A DNA stretch of 64,000 bases from Xaviernesmea oryzae. Lineage in GTDB: Bacteria; Pseudomonadota; Alphaproteobacteria; Rhizobiales; Rhizobiaceae. Below, in pieces: positions 9,992 through 19,312 of the stretch. A program made the translations under genes and the position numbers. The notes below the pieces were generated by a model. The model did no database searches and was not told where the DNA came from. It saw only the letters and a list, made by a program, of their open reading frames with translations. Position 1 is the stretch's first letter. Every line of letters begins with the position of its first letter. The stretch lies in contig NZ_FXAF01000006.1 in the NCBI RefSeq assembly GCF_900177415.1, forward strand, positions 1,450,001-1,514,000, in the 5' to 3' direction.

Positions 9992-10453
9992 ATGACCGAC
10001 GAACCTTTCTGGAAGACGAAACGGCTGGATGAGCTGAGCCAGAGCGAATGGGAAAGCCTCTGCGACGGCTGCGGGCTCTGTTGCCTCAACAAGCTGGAGG
10101 ACTGGGATACGGGGGAGGTGGCCTTCACCTCCGTCGCCTGCCGCCTGCTCGACGGGGAAAGCTGTCGTTGCAGGGACTACGAGAACCGCCAGGCGACGGT
10201 GCCGGACTGCATTCAGCTGACGCCGGAAGCGGTCGAGGAGATCACCTGGCTGCCGCCCACCTGCGGCTACCGGCTCGTCCGCGACGGCGAGGATCTCTAC
10301 TGGTGGCATCCGCTCGTCTCCGGCGATCCGGAGACGGTGCACCAGGCCGGCATTTCCGCCCGCGGCCGCACGGTGAGCGAAACGGAAGTCGATGTCGACG
10401 ATTTCGAGGACTATCTGGTGGAGTGGCCGCTGACGGTCGGCGGCAGGGGATAA
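9992..10453 (+). CDS. YcgN/UPF0260 family cysteine-cluster protein
   Basis: A 153-residue protein starting at ATG 9992 ([15 protein letters not shown]). The conserved cysteines are grouped in [37 protein letters not shown] and PPTCGYR, the UPF0260 arrangement. These probably bind a metal or iron-sulfur centre; the physiological role of the family is not known. The WWHPLVSGD segment near residue 100 is also typical. It is transcribed away from the PBP gene. Confidence 0.85.
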   Translation: MTDEPFWKTKRLDELSQSEWESLCDGCGLCCLNKLEDWDTGEVAFTSVACRLLDGESCRCRDYENRQATVPDCIQLTPEAVEEITWLPPTCGYRLVRDGEDLYWWHPLVSGDPETVHQAGISARGRTVSETEVDVDDFEDYLVEWPLTVGGRG

Positions 10454-10494
10454 CGGGGCATCGGCGAGGCCGCTGCCGATCCGTTCGGTAATAT

Positions 10495-10518
10495 AGTGAA
10501 ACCGGCTGTGATTTCACT
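10495..10518. promoter_or_regulatory. Dyad upstream of the LuxR-type regulator
   Basis: AGTGAAA (10495-10501) and TTTCACT (10512-10518) are perfect inverted arms separated by 10 bases, about 80 bases before the start of the regulator gene. The geometry suits an autoregulatory operator, but the binding protein is not known. Confidence 0.35.
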
Positions 10519-10598
10519 TCTACGTAATTTGGCGGATATACCTTGTCCGACACACAGGCTAATCCTGACCTGTGGTCACACCTGCTCGGTGGCATCCG

Positions 10599-11744
10599 AT
10601 GACGGCCGAAGGTACATTGGCAGATCGCCTTTACGAGGCAGCCCTCGTCCCGGAACTCTGGACCGAGACTTGCGAGCGGCTGGCCCGCGAAGTGAAATCC
10701 AGCACCGCGTCGATCTTCACCATCGACCATCAGGGAACCCACCGTTACGTCACGACGCCCAATCTGGCCGAGACGTTCGTGCGGTTTGCCGGAAGCGATC
10801 TGCGGTTCAGCAACCTGCGTCCGGAGCGTGCGATGCAGCGGTTTCCCTTCTCCTTCGCGCGCTCGACCGATATTCTCACCGCCGACGAATATGCGCGCGA
10901 TCCCATCCAGCGGGCATTCATCGAGCCCGCCGGCATGGAATGGGAGGCCGGCTGGGTCTTCCAGGAGCCCACGGGGCATACGGTCGTCATCACCCTGATG
11001 CTTGCCAAGGGGCTCGACAATTTCTCGGACGAGCAGCTGGCGCGATTGAACGTACTGAAGCCGGATATCGCCAGGGCCGCCTACATGTCGTCCAGGCTTG
11101 CCTTCAACGAGGCGCGGTCGATGACCGAGACGCTTTCCCTGCTCGGCCTGCCGGCGGCGGTGATCGGCGACAACGGCCGGGTGATCGCCATGAACCCGGA
11201 GATCGAGGTCTTGAGCCCCCGCATCCGCACCGGCGCCGAAGACCGGCTCGTACTGGAGGGGGCGGGAGCCGATGCCCTGCTGTACGACGCGATCCAGCGC
11301 TACAAGGCGCAGGTCGTGCCGACGGTGCAATCCCTGCCGATGATGTCGCGCCACGGGGCGCCGGCTCTCATCCTGCATCTCCTGCCGATCCGCCGGGCGG
11401 CGCGCGACATCTTCTCCCGCTCCATGGCGGTGGTGGCCGTGACCGAGGTGGGCAAGGTCGGTCCGCCGGACATGCGGGTGCTCTGCGGCCTTTTCGACCT
11501 GACGCCGGCGGAAGCCCGCGTGGCGCGCGGCATCGCCATGGCCGGAAGGCCGGAGGCGATCGCCGCCTCGCTCGGCATCTCTCTCGAGACCGCCCGCTCG
11601 CATCTGAAGCGGATCATGAGCAAGACCGGCACCACCCGCCAGGCGGAACTGGTGCTCCTGCTTTCGGGACTTTCCGCGCCGACATTCGGGGGTGGGGCAG
11701 TCAGCCGAAGTCCCTTGAAAAACCCATCCGATGGGTTATCTTGA
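10599..11744 (+). CDS. LuxR-type helix-turn-helix transcriptional regulator
   Basis: A DNA-binding regulator of 381 residues from ATG 10599 (MTAEGTLADRLYEA); GTG 10572 would add 9 residues. The N-terminal two thirds lack a recognised sensor signature but look like a PAS/GAF-like region (AAVIGDNGRVIAMN near residue 183). The C-terminal 65 residues are a LuxR/GerE helix-turn-helix (LTPAEARVARGIA, then AASLGISLETARSHLKRI). No receiver or autoinducer-binding domain is evident. Its stop is three bases before the DUF4160 gene. Confidence 0.8.
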   Translation: MTAEGTLADRLYEAALVPELWTETCERLAREVKSSTASIFTIDHQGTHRYVTTPNLAETFVRFAGSDLRFSNLRPERAMQRFPFSFARSTDILTADEYARDPIQRAFIEPAGMEWEAGWVFQEPTGHTVVITLMLAKGLDNFSDEQLARLNVLKPDIARAAYMSSRLAFNEARSMTETLSLLGLPAAVIGDNGRVIAMNPEIEVLSPRIRTGAEDRLVLEGAGADALLYDAIQRYKAQVVPTVQSLPMMSRHGAPALILHLLPIRRAARDIFSRSMAVVAVTEVGKVGPPDMRVLCGLFDLTPAEARVARGIAMAGRPEAIAASLGISLETARSHLKRIMSKTGTTRQAELVLLLSGLSAPTFGGGAVSRSPLKNPSDGLS

Positions 11745-11747
11745 AGG

Positions 11748-11996
11748 ATGGTCGTCGTCCATCGCGCCTTCGGTTTCCGATTCGTCATTTACACTGCGGA
11801 TCATGAGCCTGCGCACATCCATGTGACGGGACCGGGGCAGGCCAAGATCAATCTATCGGGGCCGGATGGCTTGCCGGAACTGGTCTACAGCGTAGGAATA
11901 AAGCGGTCTGATCTGCGACGCTTGCTTGCTGAGGTCCGTATACGACAGGATGATCTTTTGAAGGAATGGGAGCGCGTCCATGGCGGAAGCAACTGA
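11748..11996 (+). CDS. DUF4160 protein, first partner of a likely toxin-antitoxin pair
   Basis: An 82-residue protein with the DUF4160 core: FRFVIYTADHEPAHIHVTG, then a C-terminal helix (LRRLLAEVRIRQDDLLKEW). DUF4160 genes are commonly found directly before DUF2442 genes, and the pair is suspected to be a toxin-antitoxin system; that function is inference. Its end overlaps the DUF2442 gene by 17 bases, the tight coupling expected of such a pair. Confidence 0.75.
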   Translation: MVVVHRAFGFRFVIYTADHEPAHIHVTGPGQAKINLSGPDGLPELVYSVGIKRSDLRRLLAEVRIRQDDLLKEWERVHGGSN

Positions 11997-12402
11997 GAAG
12001 CAGCTTGCCGAAGCGGAAAAAAGAGGAGATGAGCTTTTCCGGACGGCACCAAGAGCCGAGAAAGCTCACTATGACCCGGCGACGGCACGTGTCGTTATAG
12101 ATCTGGTCAACGAATGCTCTTATGCGTTTCCGGTTCGCTTCGTTCAGGATCTTCAAGGAGCAAGCGAGGAGGCGCTCAGCCTCGTCGAGGTGGATGGCTT
12201 GGGCTTCAATTTGCATTGGCCGCAGCTTGATGTCGATCTCTATGTACCGGCGCTCGTCAGCGGCATTTTCGGGACGCGCGAATGGATGACGAAACAGCTT
12301 GCCCGCATCGCCGGCCAGACGAGCAGCCCGGCGAAGGTGGCTGCCGCGCGCGCCAACGGTGCCAAGGGAGGACGGCCGAAAAAGGCTGCAAGCGGCCTAT
12401 GA
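11980..12402 (+). CDS. DUF2442 protein, second partner of a likely toxin-antitoxin pair
   Basis: A 140-residue protein. The central DUF2442 domain reads DLVNECSYAFPVRFVQDLQ and LVEVDGLGFNLHWPQLDVDLYVPALV. It ends in a basic, low-complexity tail (AARANGAKGGRPKK) that resembles AT-hook-like DNA-binding tails of antitoxins. The gene starts inside the end of the DUF4160 gene. The basic tail would suit the antitoxin or regulator role. Confidence 0.75.
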   Translation: MAEATEKQLAEAEKRGDELFRTAPRAEKAHYDPATARVVIDLVNECSYAFPVRFVQDLQGASEEALSLVEVDGLGFNLHWPQLDVDLYVPALVSGIFGTREWMTKQLARIAGQTSSPAKVAAARANGAKGGRPKKAASGL

Positions 12403-12520
12403 TGGAATTGCCTCCTCCCAAAAGGCGTAATTGCGAAAACAGCCCGTCCAGCCATCATCGCCGCATTCGGCTGAAAGTCCGGGGCTTCCGCTCATGCCTG
12501 AGAAATCTTGAGAACGGCCC

Positions 12521-12551
12521 TTGACCTTCCCATGATGGGAAGGTCCACATA
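12521..12551 (+). promoter_or_regulatory. CueR-type copper-responsive promoter of copA
   Basis: A -35 TTGACC (12521-12526) and a -10 CACATA (12546-12551) are separated by 19 bases, the long spacer typical of MerR-family promoters. Between them lies a dyad whose arms are ACCTTCC and GGAAGGT, the known CueR operator core. It lies 26 bases before copA, so copper-bound CueR should activate copA-cueR. Confidence 0.85.
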
Positions 12552-12576
12552 AGGCGGGAAATGGAGATTTCCGCTT

Positions 12577-15024
12577 ATGAATGAGACCGTAAAACCGATC
12601 CGTCCCGCCGAACCTTTCACCGTTCCCGTCGAGGGCATGACCTGCGCCTCCTGCGTGCGCCGCGTGGAGAACGCTGCCGCCAAGGTGCCGGGTGTCGACA
12701 GGAGCGCCGTCAATTTCGCGACGAAGAAGCTGACCGTCGAATCCGCGGCAGGCTTTTCGCCGGAGGCTCTCGAAAAGGCGATCAGCAAGGTCGGCTACGA
12801 AATCCCGCCCGCCGCCATGGCCCATGCCCTCCGCGAGGCCGGCATGCTGCCGGAGGCCGCCGAGCATGCCGAGCATGCCGGGCATCGACACCATCGCGAC
12901 CATGCGAAACACGCCGTCCATGACGTAGATGCGCATTCGGGTCATGCCGGGATGGGCGGCGATCACGCTGCACATCAGCACGAGGGACATGCCGGCGGGC
13001 ATGACCATATGCACATGCATGCGGGCGAGGAGGGCGCGCTGAAGCGCGATCTCGGCCTCGCCTTCGTGCTCACGCTGCCGCTCTTCGTGCTGGAAATGGG
13101 GAGCCATTTCTACGATCCCTTCCATCACTGGCTGATGGGCGTGATCGACACGCAGAACCTCTATTACCTCTATTTCGCGCTGGCGACCGTGGTGATCTTC
13201 GGGCCTGGCTTCCGGTTCCTGAAGATCGGGCTTCCCGCGCTTCTGCGCGGCGCGCCGGAAATGAATTCGCTGGTCGCGGTCGGCGTGCTGGCGGCCTACG
13301 GCTATTCTCTGGTGACGACGTTCGCGCCGCAATTGCTGCCGGAAAGCGCCCGTTTCGTCTATTACGAGGCGGCGACGGTGATCGTCACGCTGATCCTGTT
13401 CGGCCGGCTTCTGGAAGCCCGCGCCACGGGCCGTACCGGCGAGGCGATCGAGAAGCTCGCGGGCCTGCAGGCCAAGACCGCCCGCGTCGAGCGCGACGGC
13501 AAGGTTCTGGATGTCCCGGCGGGCGAGGTCGTCGCGGGCGATATCGTGGTGATCCGGCCGGGTGAGCGCATTCCGGTGGACGGCACGGTGATCGATGGCC
13601 AGTCGAACGTGGACGAATCGATGATATCGGGCGAGCCGCTGCCGGTGGAAAAGGCGGCGGGCGCCACCGTGGTCGGCGGCACGATCAACAAGACCGGCGC
13701 CTTCCGTTTCCGTGCCGACAAGGTCGGCCGCGACACGATGCTGGCGAGCATCATCCGCATGGTCGAGCAGGCGCAGGGGGCGAAGCTGCCGATCCAGACG
13801 CTGGTCGACCGGATCACCGCCTGGTTCGTGCCTGCCGTGATCGGGCTGGCGGCCGTCACCTTCGCGGTCTGGTTCTTCATAGGGCCGGAACCGGCGCTCA
13901 CCCATGCGCTGGTCAATGCGGTGGCGGTGCTGATCATCGCCTGCCCCTGCGCCATGGGACTTGCGGTGCCGACCTCGATCGTCGTCGGCGGCGGCCGCGC
14001 GGCGGAGCTCGGCGTGCTCTTCCGCAAGGGCGAGGCGCTGCAGGAGTTGCGCAATGTCGGGCTGATCGTGCTCGACAAGACCGGGACGGTCACCAAGGGC
14101 CGGCCGGAACTGACCGATCTCGTGGCCGCCGAAGGTTTTGCCGGGGACGAGGTGCTGAGCCTGGTGGCGGCCGTCGAGGCGCAGTCGGAACACCCGATCG
14201 CGGACGCCGTCGTCAAGGCGGCGGAGGCAAAGGGCATCGCCGTGCCGAAGGCGGAAGGGTTCGAAGCCGTGACCGGCTACGGCATCCGGGCCGAGGTGGA
14301 AGGACGTGCGATTGCGGTCGGCGCCGACCGGTTCATGGAGAAGCTGGGGCTTTCGGTGGAGGCCTTCGCCGAAGCCGCGGCAAGGCTGGCAGACGAGGGC
14401 AAGACGCCGCTCTATGCCGCAGTCGACGGCAAGGTGGCGGCGGCGATCGCGGTTGCCGATCCGCTGAAGCTTTCGAGCCGCGCTGCGATCAGGGCGCTCA
14501 AGGACATGGACGTCGAAGTGGCCATGGTGACCGGCGACAACCGCCGCACCGCCGAAGCCATCGCCCGCCAGGTCGGCATCGACAAGGTGGTGGCCGAAGT
14601 ATTGCCGGAGGGCAAGGTCAGGGCGATCCATGAGATGCGGGCCGGCGGCAGGAAATTGGCTTTCGTCGGCGACGGCATCAACGATGCGCCGGCGTTGGCG
14701 GAGGCCGATATCGGCATTGCCATCGGCACCGGCACCGACGTGGCGATCGAGAGCGCCGATGTGGTCCTGGTCGGCGGGGAACTCACCGGCGCCGTCTCGG
14801 CGGTATCGATGAGCCGCGCGACGATGAGAAATATCAAGGAGAACCTGTTCTGGGCCTTCGGCTACAACGTGGCGCTGATCCCGGTCGCGGCCGGAGCGCT
14901 CTATCCGGCCTTCGGCTGGCTGCTGTCGCCGATGATCGCGGCCGGTGCCATGGCGCTGTCGAGCGTCTTCGTGCTCGGCAACGCGTTGAGGCTGAAGACC
15001 GTCAAGATTGGAGAGACAAGATGA
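12577..15024 (+). CDS. copA: Cu(I)-exporting P1B-type ATPase CopA
   Basis: An 815-residue inner-membrane pump that exports Cu(I) from the cytoplasm using ATP. A single N-terminal heavy-metal domain carries GMTCASC (Cys23, Cys26). It is followed by a His-rich linker (about 95-150) with many HH, HxH and HMHMH segments, which is longer than usual and could bind or relay copper. The membrane metal site is C456-P-C458, the phosphorylated residue Asp500 is in DKTGT, and SEHPIADA and [10 protein letters not shown] complete the family motifs. The copA stop overlaps the cueR start (ATGA), so pump and sensor are one operon. Confidence 0.95.
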   Translation: MNETVKPIRPAEPFTVPVEGMTCASCVRRVENAAAKVPGVDRSAVNFATKKLTVESAAGFSPEALEKAISKVGYEIPPAAMAHALREAGMLPEAAEHAEHAGHRHHRDHAKHAVHDVDAHSGHAGMGGDHAAHQHEGHAGGHDHMHMHAGEEGALKRDLGLAFVLTLPLFVLEMGSHFYDPFHHWLMGVIDTQNLYYLYFALATVVIFGPGFRFLKIGLPALLRGAPEMNSLVAVGVLAAYGYSLVTTFAPQLLPESARFVYYEAATVIVTLILFGRLLEARATGRTGEAIEKLAGLQAKTARVERDGKVLDVPAGEVVAGDIVVIRPGERIPVDGTVIDGQSNVDESMISGEPLPVEKAAGATVVGGTINKTGAFRFRADKVGRDTMLASIIRMVEQAQGAKLPIQTLVDRITAWFVPAVIGLAAVTFAVWFFIGPEPALTHALVNAVAVLIIACPCAMGLAVPTSIVVGGGRAAELGVLFRKGEALQELRNVGLIVLDKTGTVTKGRPELTDLVAAEGFAGDEVLSLVAAVEAQSEHPIADAVVKAAEAKGIAVPKAEGFEAVTGYGIRAEVEGRAIAVGADRFMEKLGLSVEAFAEAAARLADEGKTPLYAAVDGKVAAAIAVADPLKLSSRAAIRALKDMDVEVAMVTGDNRRTAEAIARQVGIDKVVAEVLPEGKVRAIHEMRAGGRKLAFVGDGINDAPALAEADIGIAIGTGTDVAIESADVVLVGGELTGAVSAVSMSRATMRNIKENLFWAFGYNVALIPVAAGALYPAFGWLLSPMIAAGAMALSSVFVLGNALRLKTVKIGETR

Positions 15025-15464
15025 ACATAGGCCAGGCATCCGAAGCCTCCGGCGTATCCGCCAAGATGATCCGCTACTATGAGGAGATCGGGCTGATCCG
15101 GCCGATGGGCCGCACCGGCAACAATTACCGGGTCTATGGCGAGGACGAGGTGCATATCCTGCGCTTCATCCGGCGGGCGCGCTCGCTGGGCTTCTCGCTG
15201 GAGGAGACCGAGACGCTTCTGAAGCTCTGGCAGGACCGGAGCCGCGAGAGCGCCGCGGTCAAGGAGGTGGCGACCGCCCATATCGTCGATCTCGAACGCC
15301 GCATCGCCGAGATGCAGGGCATGGTGAAGACCTTGAAGCACCTCGCCGACTGCTGCGGCGGCGACCACCGGCCGAACTGCCCGATCCTCGATGATCTAGC
15401 GGGCGATAGCTCCGCAAAGGGCGATGCGTCGCATCTTGGGAAGAAAATGAAGCAGCATGCTTGA
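15021..15464 (+). CDS. cueR: Copper-sensing MerR-family regulator CueR
   Basis: A 147-residue activator. The N-terminal MerR helix-turn-helix reads [20 protein letters not shown], a dimerisation helix spans about 80-108, and the metal loop [11 protein letters not shown] holds Cys112 and Cys120, the spacing that binds Cu(I) in CueR. The tail after residue 125 is basic and His-containing. It is translationally coupled to copA and probably acts at both dyads in this locus (12521 and 15638). Confidence 0.93.
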   Translation: MNIGQASEASGVSAKMIRYYEEIGLIRPMGRTGNNYRVYGEDEVHILRFIRRARSLGFSLEETETLLKLWQDRSRESAAVKEVATAHIVDLERRIAEMQGMVKTLKHLADCCGGDHRPNCPILDDLAGDSSAKGDASHLGKKMKQHA

Positions 15465-15481
15465 GGCTGTTTGCTGCCAAC

Positions 15482-15622
15482 CTCTTCAAACACCCCTCCC
15501 CAACCCCTCCCCACAAGGGGGAGGGGCTTAATCTGCCGCGCGCTCCTCGAATGGGGCAGAACGGCGCTCCAAGTTTCTCCCCCCCCCTCCTGGGGGAGAT
15601 GGCCGGCAGGCCAGAGGGGGAG
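15482..15622. repeat. Palindromic intergenic repeat between cueR and copZ
   Basis: Contains CTCCCCACAAGGGGGAGGGG and a second arm with GGGGGAGATGGCCGGCAGGC. The same GGGGGAGATGGCCGGCAGGCCAGAGGGG-type module recurs in ccmH and, diverged, in the terminase gene. It resembles rhizobial intergenic mosaic (RIME-like) elements. It separates copZ from the copA-cueR operon. Confidence 0.7.
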
Positions 15623-15637
15623 TTTCCATATACCCAC

Positions 15638-15668
15638 TTGACCTTCCCCCTGTTGGAAGGTGCAGAAG
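15638..15668 (+). promoter_or_regulatory. CueR-type copper-responsive promoter of copZ
   Basis: -35 TTGACC (15638-15643), a 19-base spacer holding the dyad ACCTTCC and GGAAGGT (15641-15661), and a weak -10 CAGAAG (15663-15668), 27 bases before copZ. It is the same architecture as the copA promoter, so copZ is copper-induced on its own transcript. Confidence 0.8.
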
Positions 15669-15694
15669 ACATTCATCGAAAAGGAGAACCTTGA

Positions 15695-15895
15695 ATGACG
15701 ACGACTTTCACCGTGCCGGACATGACCTGCGGCCATTGCGAAAAGACGGTGCGCGGCGCGCTTGCCGACGCGCTGCCGGATGCCGCTGTGGCGATCGATC
15801 TGACGGCGCAGACGGTGACGGTGGAGGGCGATGCGGCGAAGGCCGAGGACGCGATCCGGGAGGCAGGATACAGCCCGGAAAGGACTGCGGGCTGA
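15695..15895 (+). CDS. copZ: Copper chaperone CopZ
   Basis: A 66-residue heavy-metal-associated domain protein. MTCGHC provides Cys12 and Cys15 for Cu(I), and the rest follows the ferredoxin-like fold (VTVEGDAAKAEDAIREAGY). It should carry copper in the cytoplasm to CopA. It has its own CueR-type promoter and a GGAGAA ribosome-binding site. Confidence 0.93.
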   Translation: MTTTFTVPDMTCGHCEKTVRGALADALPDAAVAIDLTAQTVTVEGDAAKAEDAIREAGYSPERTAG

Positions 15896-15904
15896 AATCG
15901 GCGC

Positions 15905-15955
15905 ATGACGCTATTTGGATCATGACGCCATTCAGATCATGACGCTATTCAGGTC
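15905..15955. repeat. Three tandem copies of a 17-bp repeat after copZ
   Basis: Units at 15905-15921, 15922-15938 and 15939-15955 follow ATGACGCYATTYRGRTC, with two to four differences between units. There is no gap between units, so this is a minisatellite and not a CRISPR array. Confidence 0.7.
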
Positions 15956-16090
15956 GTGCTTCAATGGATGTTCGGAAAGCCGGGCCGGGATGTCATCGGC
16001 GTAAAACCAGGCGGTTCCACAACCCATTGAAGTGAAACGATCTTATTTTCATCTCCCTTTCTTGACCTCAACGGCGCTTGAGGTTGTAGC

Positions 16091-17515
16091 GTGGCCGCCG
16101 ACAGTGAGAACGGGAAAGGGCGTGGCGTGCTGCAGGACGTGAATGTGGGGTGGTCGAGGCTTTTGAAAGGCCGCGATGGGGCGATGCTCGGGCTGATTTC
16201 GGCGGGTATCGGGCTGCATGCCTTCAACCAGTTCGCGATCGTCGCGGCACTTCCGCCGGCGGCGGCGGAGATCGGCGGCGCCGCCTATTTCAGCTGGGCC
16301 TACAGCCTCTATTTCATGGGCTCGATCGCCGGCGGCACCGGGGCGGCGGCGCTGCGCGACCGGTTCGGCGCCCGTGCGAGCCTGGTGTTCTCGACGCTTC
16401 TCTTCGCGGCGGGCGGGCTGCTGGCGCTGGCGGCGCCTGCCTTTTCCTGGATCATGGCGGGACGCCTGCTGCAGGGCGTTGCCGACGGGCTGATCGTGGC
16501 GATCTGCTACAGCCTGATCCCGGCGAATTTCCCCTCCGCGCTGATCGCCCGCGTTTTTGCCGTGGAGGCGATCGTCTGGGCGGTCGCGGCGATCGCCGGG
16601 CCGCTCGCCGGCGGGTATCTGACCGAGGCTTTCTCCTGGCGGGCGTCATTCCTGGCGGTGGCGCCCTTCGTCCTGCTGCTGCCGGTCCTGGCGCTTGTCG
16701 CAAGGCCGCGGGTGACCGAAGCCGCACCCGTGCCGCTGTCGTCGGCGACGATCGCGCTCTGCCTCGCCGCCTCCTTCGTGCTGTCGCTGTCCTCCGTCGC
16801 GACCGGCGGCGCGATGCAGGCCGCGGCGATCGTGGCGGGAGCGGCACTTTTCCTGGCGGTGCTGAAGCTCGACGGGAAGATCGGCCCGAAACTGTTTCCG
16901 GCGGGCGCCTTCCGGCTCGGCTCGGTGCTGGGGCACGGGTTCTGGGTGCTGTTCCTGATGTCCGCCAGCCATTCGGTCGGCAGCGTCTACCTGGCGCTGA
17001 TGATCGGCGCCGTCTTCGATTTCCGGCCCGCGGTGGTCGGCTATGTGGTCGTCATCATGGCGCTCACCTGGAGCGCGGTCGCCGTGCTCGCGAGCCGGGT
17101 GGTGGCGCCGGCACCCCGGCATATGTGGATGCGCAGCGGGGCGCTGTTCCAGCTTGCCGGTTTCCTGGCGCTCGGCACCGCATTCGCGACCGGTTCCGTC
17201 ACCCTGCTAGTTCTCGGCCAGGTGGCGGTCGGCACCGGTTTCGGAACTGCCTGGGCGAGCGTCAACCAGGCGGCGATGGAGGCGGCCGGCCGCGCCGAGC
17301 GGGACCTGACCAGTGCGCTCCTGCCGACCATCTCGACCGCCGGCTATGCGATCGGTGCGGGGATTTCCGGCATGATCGCCACCGCCACCGGGCTGGTCGC
17401 GGCGCTCGAAAACGGCGGGGCCGGCGGACCGGCATTCTGGCTTTACGGCACGGCGGCGGCGGGGGCCGCGGTAACCTTCCTGCTCGGCTTCGGCGTGCGG
17501 CTGAAGGAGGCTTGA
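16091..17515 (+). CDS. MFS transporter
   Basis: A 474-residue major facilitator protein with about 12-14 hydrophobic helices and the typical loop motif LRDRFGARASLVFS after helix 2. The GTG at 16091 is the likely start; the soluble N-terminal stretch of about 30 residues is longer than usual. The best comparison is with drug/proton antiporters of the DHA2 type, but the substrate is not predictable. It is 90 bases upstream of selO on the same strand. Confidence 0.85.
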   Translation: MAADSENGKGRGVLQDVNVGWSRLLKGRDGAMLGLISAGIGLHAFNQFAIVAALPPAAAEIGGAAYFSWAYSLYFMGSIAGGTGAAALRDRFGARASLVFSTLLFAAGGLLALAAPAFSWIMAGRLLQGVADGLIVAICYSLIPANFPSALIARVFAVEAIVWAVAAIAGPLAGGYLTEAFSWRASFLAVAPFVLLLPVLALVARPRVTEAAPVPLSSATIALCLAASFVLSLSSVATGGAMQAAAIVAGAALFLAVLKLDGKIGPKLFPAGAFRLGSVLGHGFWVLFLMSASHSVGSVYLALMIGAVFDFRPAVVGYVVVIMALTWSAVAVLASRVVAPAPRHMWMRSGALFQLAGFLALGTAFATGSVTLLVLGQVAVGTGFGTAWASVNQAAMEAAGRAERDLTSALLPTISTAGYAIGAGISGMIATATGLVAALENGGAGGPAFWLYGTAAAGAAVTFLLGFGVRLKEA

Positions 17516-17605
17516 GCCGCGCAACAAAAGCGCATTTGGCTTGTTCGGCGGGGGAGATTCCCCATATTGGGGAAGGCCGGTCCGGTCCGAAGGAGTCCTT
17601 TTCCC

Positions 17606-19066
17606 GTGTTCCAGTTCGACAATTCCTATGCCCGCCTGCCGGACAGGTTTTTCGCCTCGGTCTATCCCGAACCGGTCGAAGGGCCGAAATTATTGAAGTT
17701 CAACGAGGAACTGGCCGGGGAACTGGGCATCGAGGCGGATTTTTCCGACCCCGCGCGGCTTGCGGCGATCCTTGCCGGCAATGTCGTGCCGCCCGGCGCC
17801 GAGCCGATCGCCATGGCCTATGCCGGCCACCAGTTCGGCAATTTCGTGCCGCAGCTCGGCGACGGGCGGGCGATCCTGCTCGGCGAGGTGGTCGACCGGA
17901 ACGGACGGCGCCGCGACATCCAGCTGAAAGGCGCGGGACCGACGCCCTTTTCCCGCCGCGGCGACGGGCGCGCGGCACTCGGGCCGGTGCTGAGGGAATA
18001 TATCGTTTCGGAGGCGTTCGCCGCGCTCGGGCTTCCGGCGACGCGCGCGCTGGCGGCCGTCGCGACCGGCGAGCCGGTCCGTCGCGAGCGCATGGAACAG
18101 GGCGCCGTCTTCGTGCGCGTCGCGGCAAGCCATGTCCGGGTCGGCACGTTCCAGTTCTTCGCCGCGCGGGGCGACAACGAGGGTGTGAAAACCCTCGCCG
18201 ATTACGTGATCGAACGGCACTATCCGGAGCTGAAGACGGCGGGAAACCCTTACTCTTCGCTGCTGAGGGCCGTGGCGTTCCGGCAGGCGGATCTGATCGC
18301 CCGATGGATGGGCGTCGGCTTCATCCACGGCGTTATGAACACCGACAACATGACGATCTCCGGCGAGACGATCGATTTCGGCCCCTGCGCCTTCCTCGAT
18401 GAATATAATCCTATGAAGGTCTTCTCCTCGATCGACCAGGCGGGCCGCTATGCCTATCGCAACCAGCCGGGCATCGGCCAGTGGAACATCGCGCGGCTGG
18501 CGGAATGCCTTCTGCCGCTGCTCGACGAGGATCAGGACAGGGCCGTGGATGCGGCGAATGCCGTCCTGAAGGAGTTCGGCGAGCGATTCCAGCGCGAGTG
18601 GCTCGGCGTTTTCGCAAAGAAGATCGGCCTCCTTTCCGAAGCCGGCGGCGACGGGGAACTCATCCAGGCGCTGCTGGCTGCCATGCATGAGGGGGAGGCG
18701 GATTTCACGCTCGCCTTCCGGCGGCTCGCCGATGCGGCGGAGGGCAGGGACGAGGCGTTTCTTGCCTGTTTCGCCGCTCCGGAAAAGGCGCGGGACTGGC
18801 TCGGCGCCTGGCGGGAGAGGCTAGCGGGAGAGGCGCGATCGGGCGAAGAGCGTGCGGCGGCCATGCGGGCCGTCAATCCGGCCGTCATCCCCCGCAACCA
18901 CCGGGTGGAGGAGGCGCTTTCGGCCGCCAACTACAACGATTTCAGCTTCTTTGAACGGCTGCTGGAGGCGCTGGAAAACCCCTATGAGGAACGGCCGGAA
19001 TTCGCCGACCTGATGGTCCCGCCGAAACCGGAGGAGCGGGTTTCGATGACGTTCTGCGGGACGTGA
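17606..19066 (+). CDS. selO: Protein adenylyltransferase SelO
   Basis: A 486-residue pseudokinase-fold enzyme that transfers AMP to proteins (protein AMPylation) in redox-stress responses. Family signatures include AYAGHQFGNFVPQLGDGRA, RGDGRAALGPVLREY and FIHGVMNTDNMTISGETIDFGP, and the C-terminus is FCGT, with Cys484 where some homologues have selenocysteine. GTG 17606 is preferred because AAGGAG sits 10 bases upstream; a TTG at 17567 would add 13 residues. No operon partner is apparent. Confidence 0.92.
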   Translation: MFQFDNSYARLPDRFFASVYPEPVEGPKLLKFNEELAGELGIEADFSDPARLAAILAGNVVPPGAEPIAMAYAGHQFGNFVPQLGDGRAILLGEVVDRNGRRRDIQLKGAGPTPFSRRGDGRAALGPVLREYIVSEAFAALGLPATRALAAVATGEPVRRERMEQGAVFVRVAASHVRVGTFQFFAARGDNEGVKTLADYVIERHYPELKTAGNPYSSLLRAVAFRQADLIARWMGVGFIHGVMNTDNMTISGETIDFGPCAFLDEYNPMKVFSSIDQAGRYAYRNQPGIGQWNIARLAECLLPLLDEDQDRAVDAANAVLKEFGERFQREWLGVFAKKIGLLSEAGGDGELIQALLAAMHEGEADFTLAFRRLADAAEGRDEAFLACFAAPEKARDWLGAWRERLAGEARSGEERAAAMRAVNPAVIPRNHRVEEALSAANYNDFSFFERLLEALENPYEERPEFADLMVPPKPEERVSMTFCGT

Positions 19067-19086
19067 GTGCTGTTCATGCATCGGAA

Positions 19087-19219
19087 TGCCCCTCATCCGC
19101 CCTGCCGGGCACCTTCTCCCCGCAGGCGGGGAGAAGAAAATATGCCCCGCCCCTTTCGCAGGTGCGGCGTTGGATATGGCGCGTCCCCTCTCCCCGCCTG
19201 CGGGAAAGGGTGAGGGGCA
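19087..19219. repeat. Palindromic repeat element, copy 1 (TGCCCCTCA ends)
   Basis: Perfect inverted ends TGCCCCTCA (19087-19095) and TGAGGGGCA (19211-19219) bracket a segment with CACCTTCTCCCCGC and GGGGAGA stems. Copies at 26115 and 54122 share the ends and the inner stems. It fills most of the space between selO and the GTA cluster. Confidence 0.75.
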
Positions 19220-19276
19220 AATTGGAGAGGCGATGAGCGGCGCCTTCATAAAAATCCGCCAAATAGGAAAATAATC

Positions 19277-19306
19277 CTTGACGGCGTGACGGTGGTTTGA
19301 TAGGGT
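19277..19306 (+). promoter_or_regulatory. Promoter of the candidate small RNA
   Basis: CTTGAC (19277-19282) and TAGGGT (19301-19306) with an 18-base spacer resemble the rhizobial housekeeping promoter (CTTGAC, about 17, CTATAT). Confidence 0.5.
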
Positions 19307-19312
19307 TCTGCC

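Noticed and set aside
12397..15039. 880-codon open frame antisense to copA
   Set aside because: Covers copA on the other strand, has extreme His/Arg/Asp composition and no domain; a shadow of strong third-position GC bias.
15482..15622. Rho-independent terminator of cueR
   Set aside because: The stems are strong, but the sequence is a repeat module found elsewhere and lacks a T-run in the right place; it may still reduce read-through.
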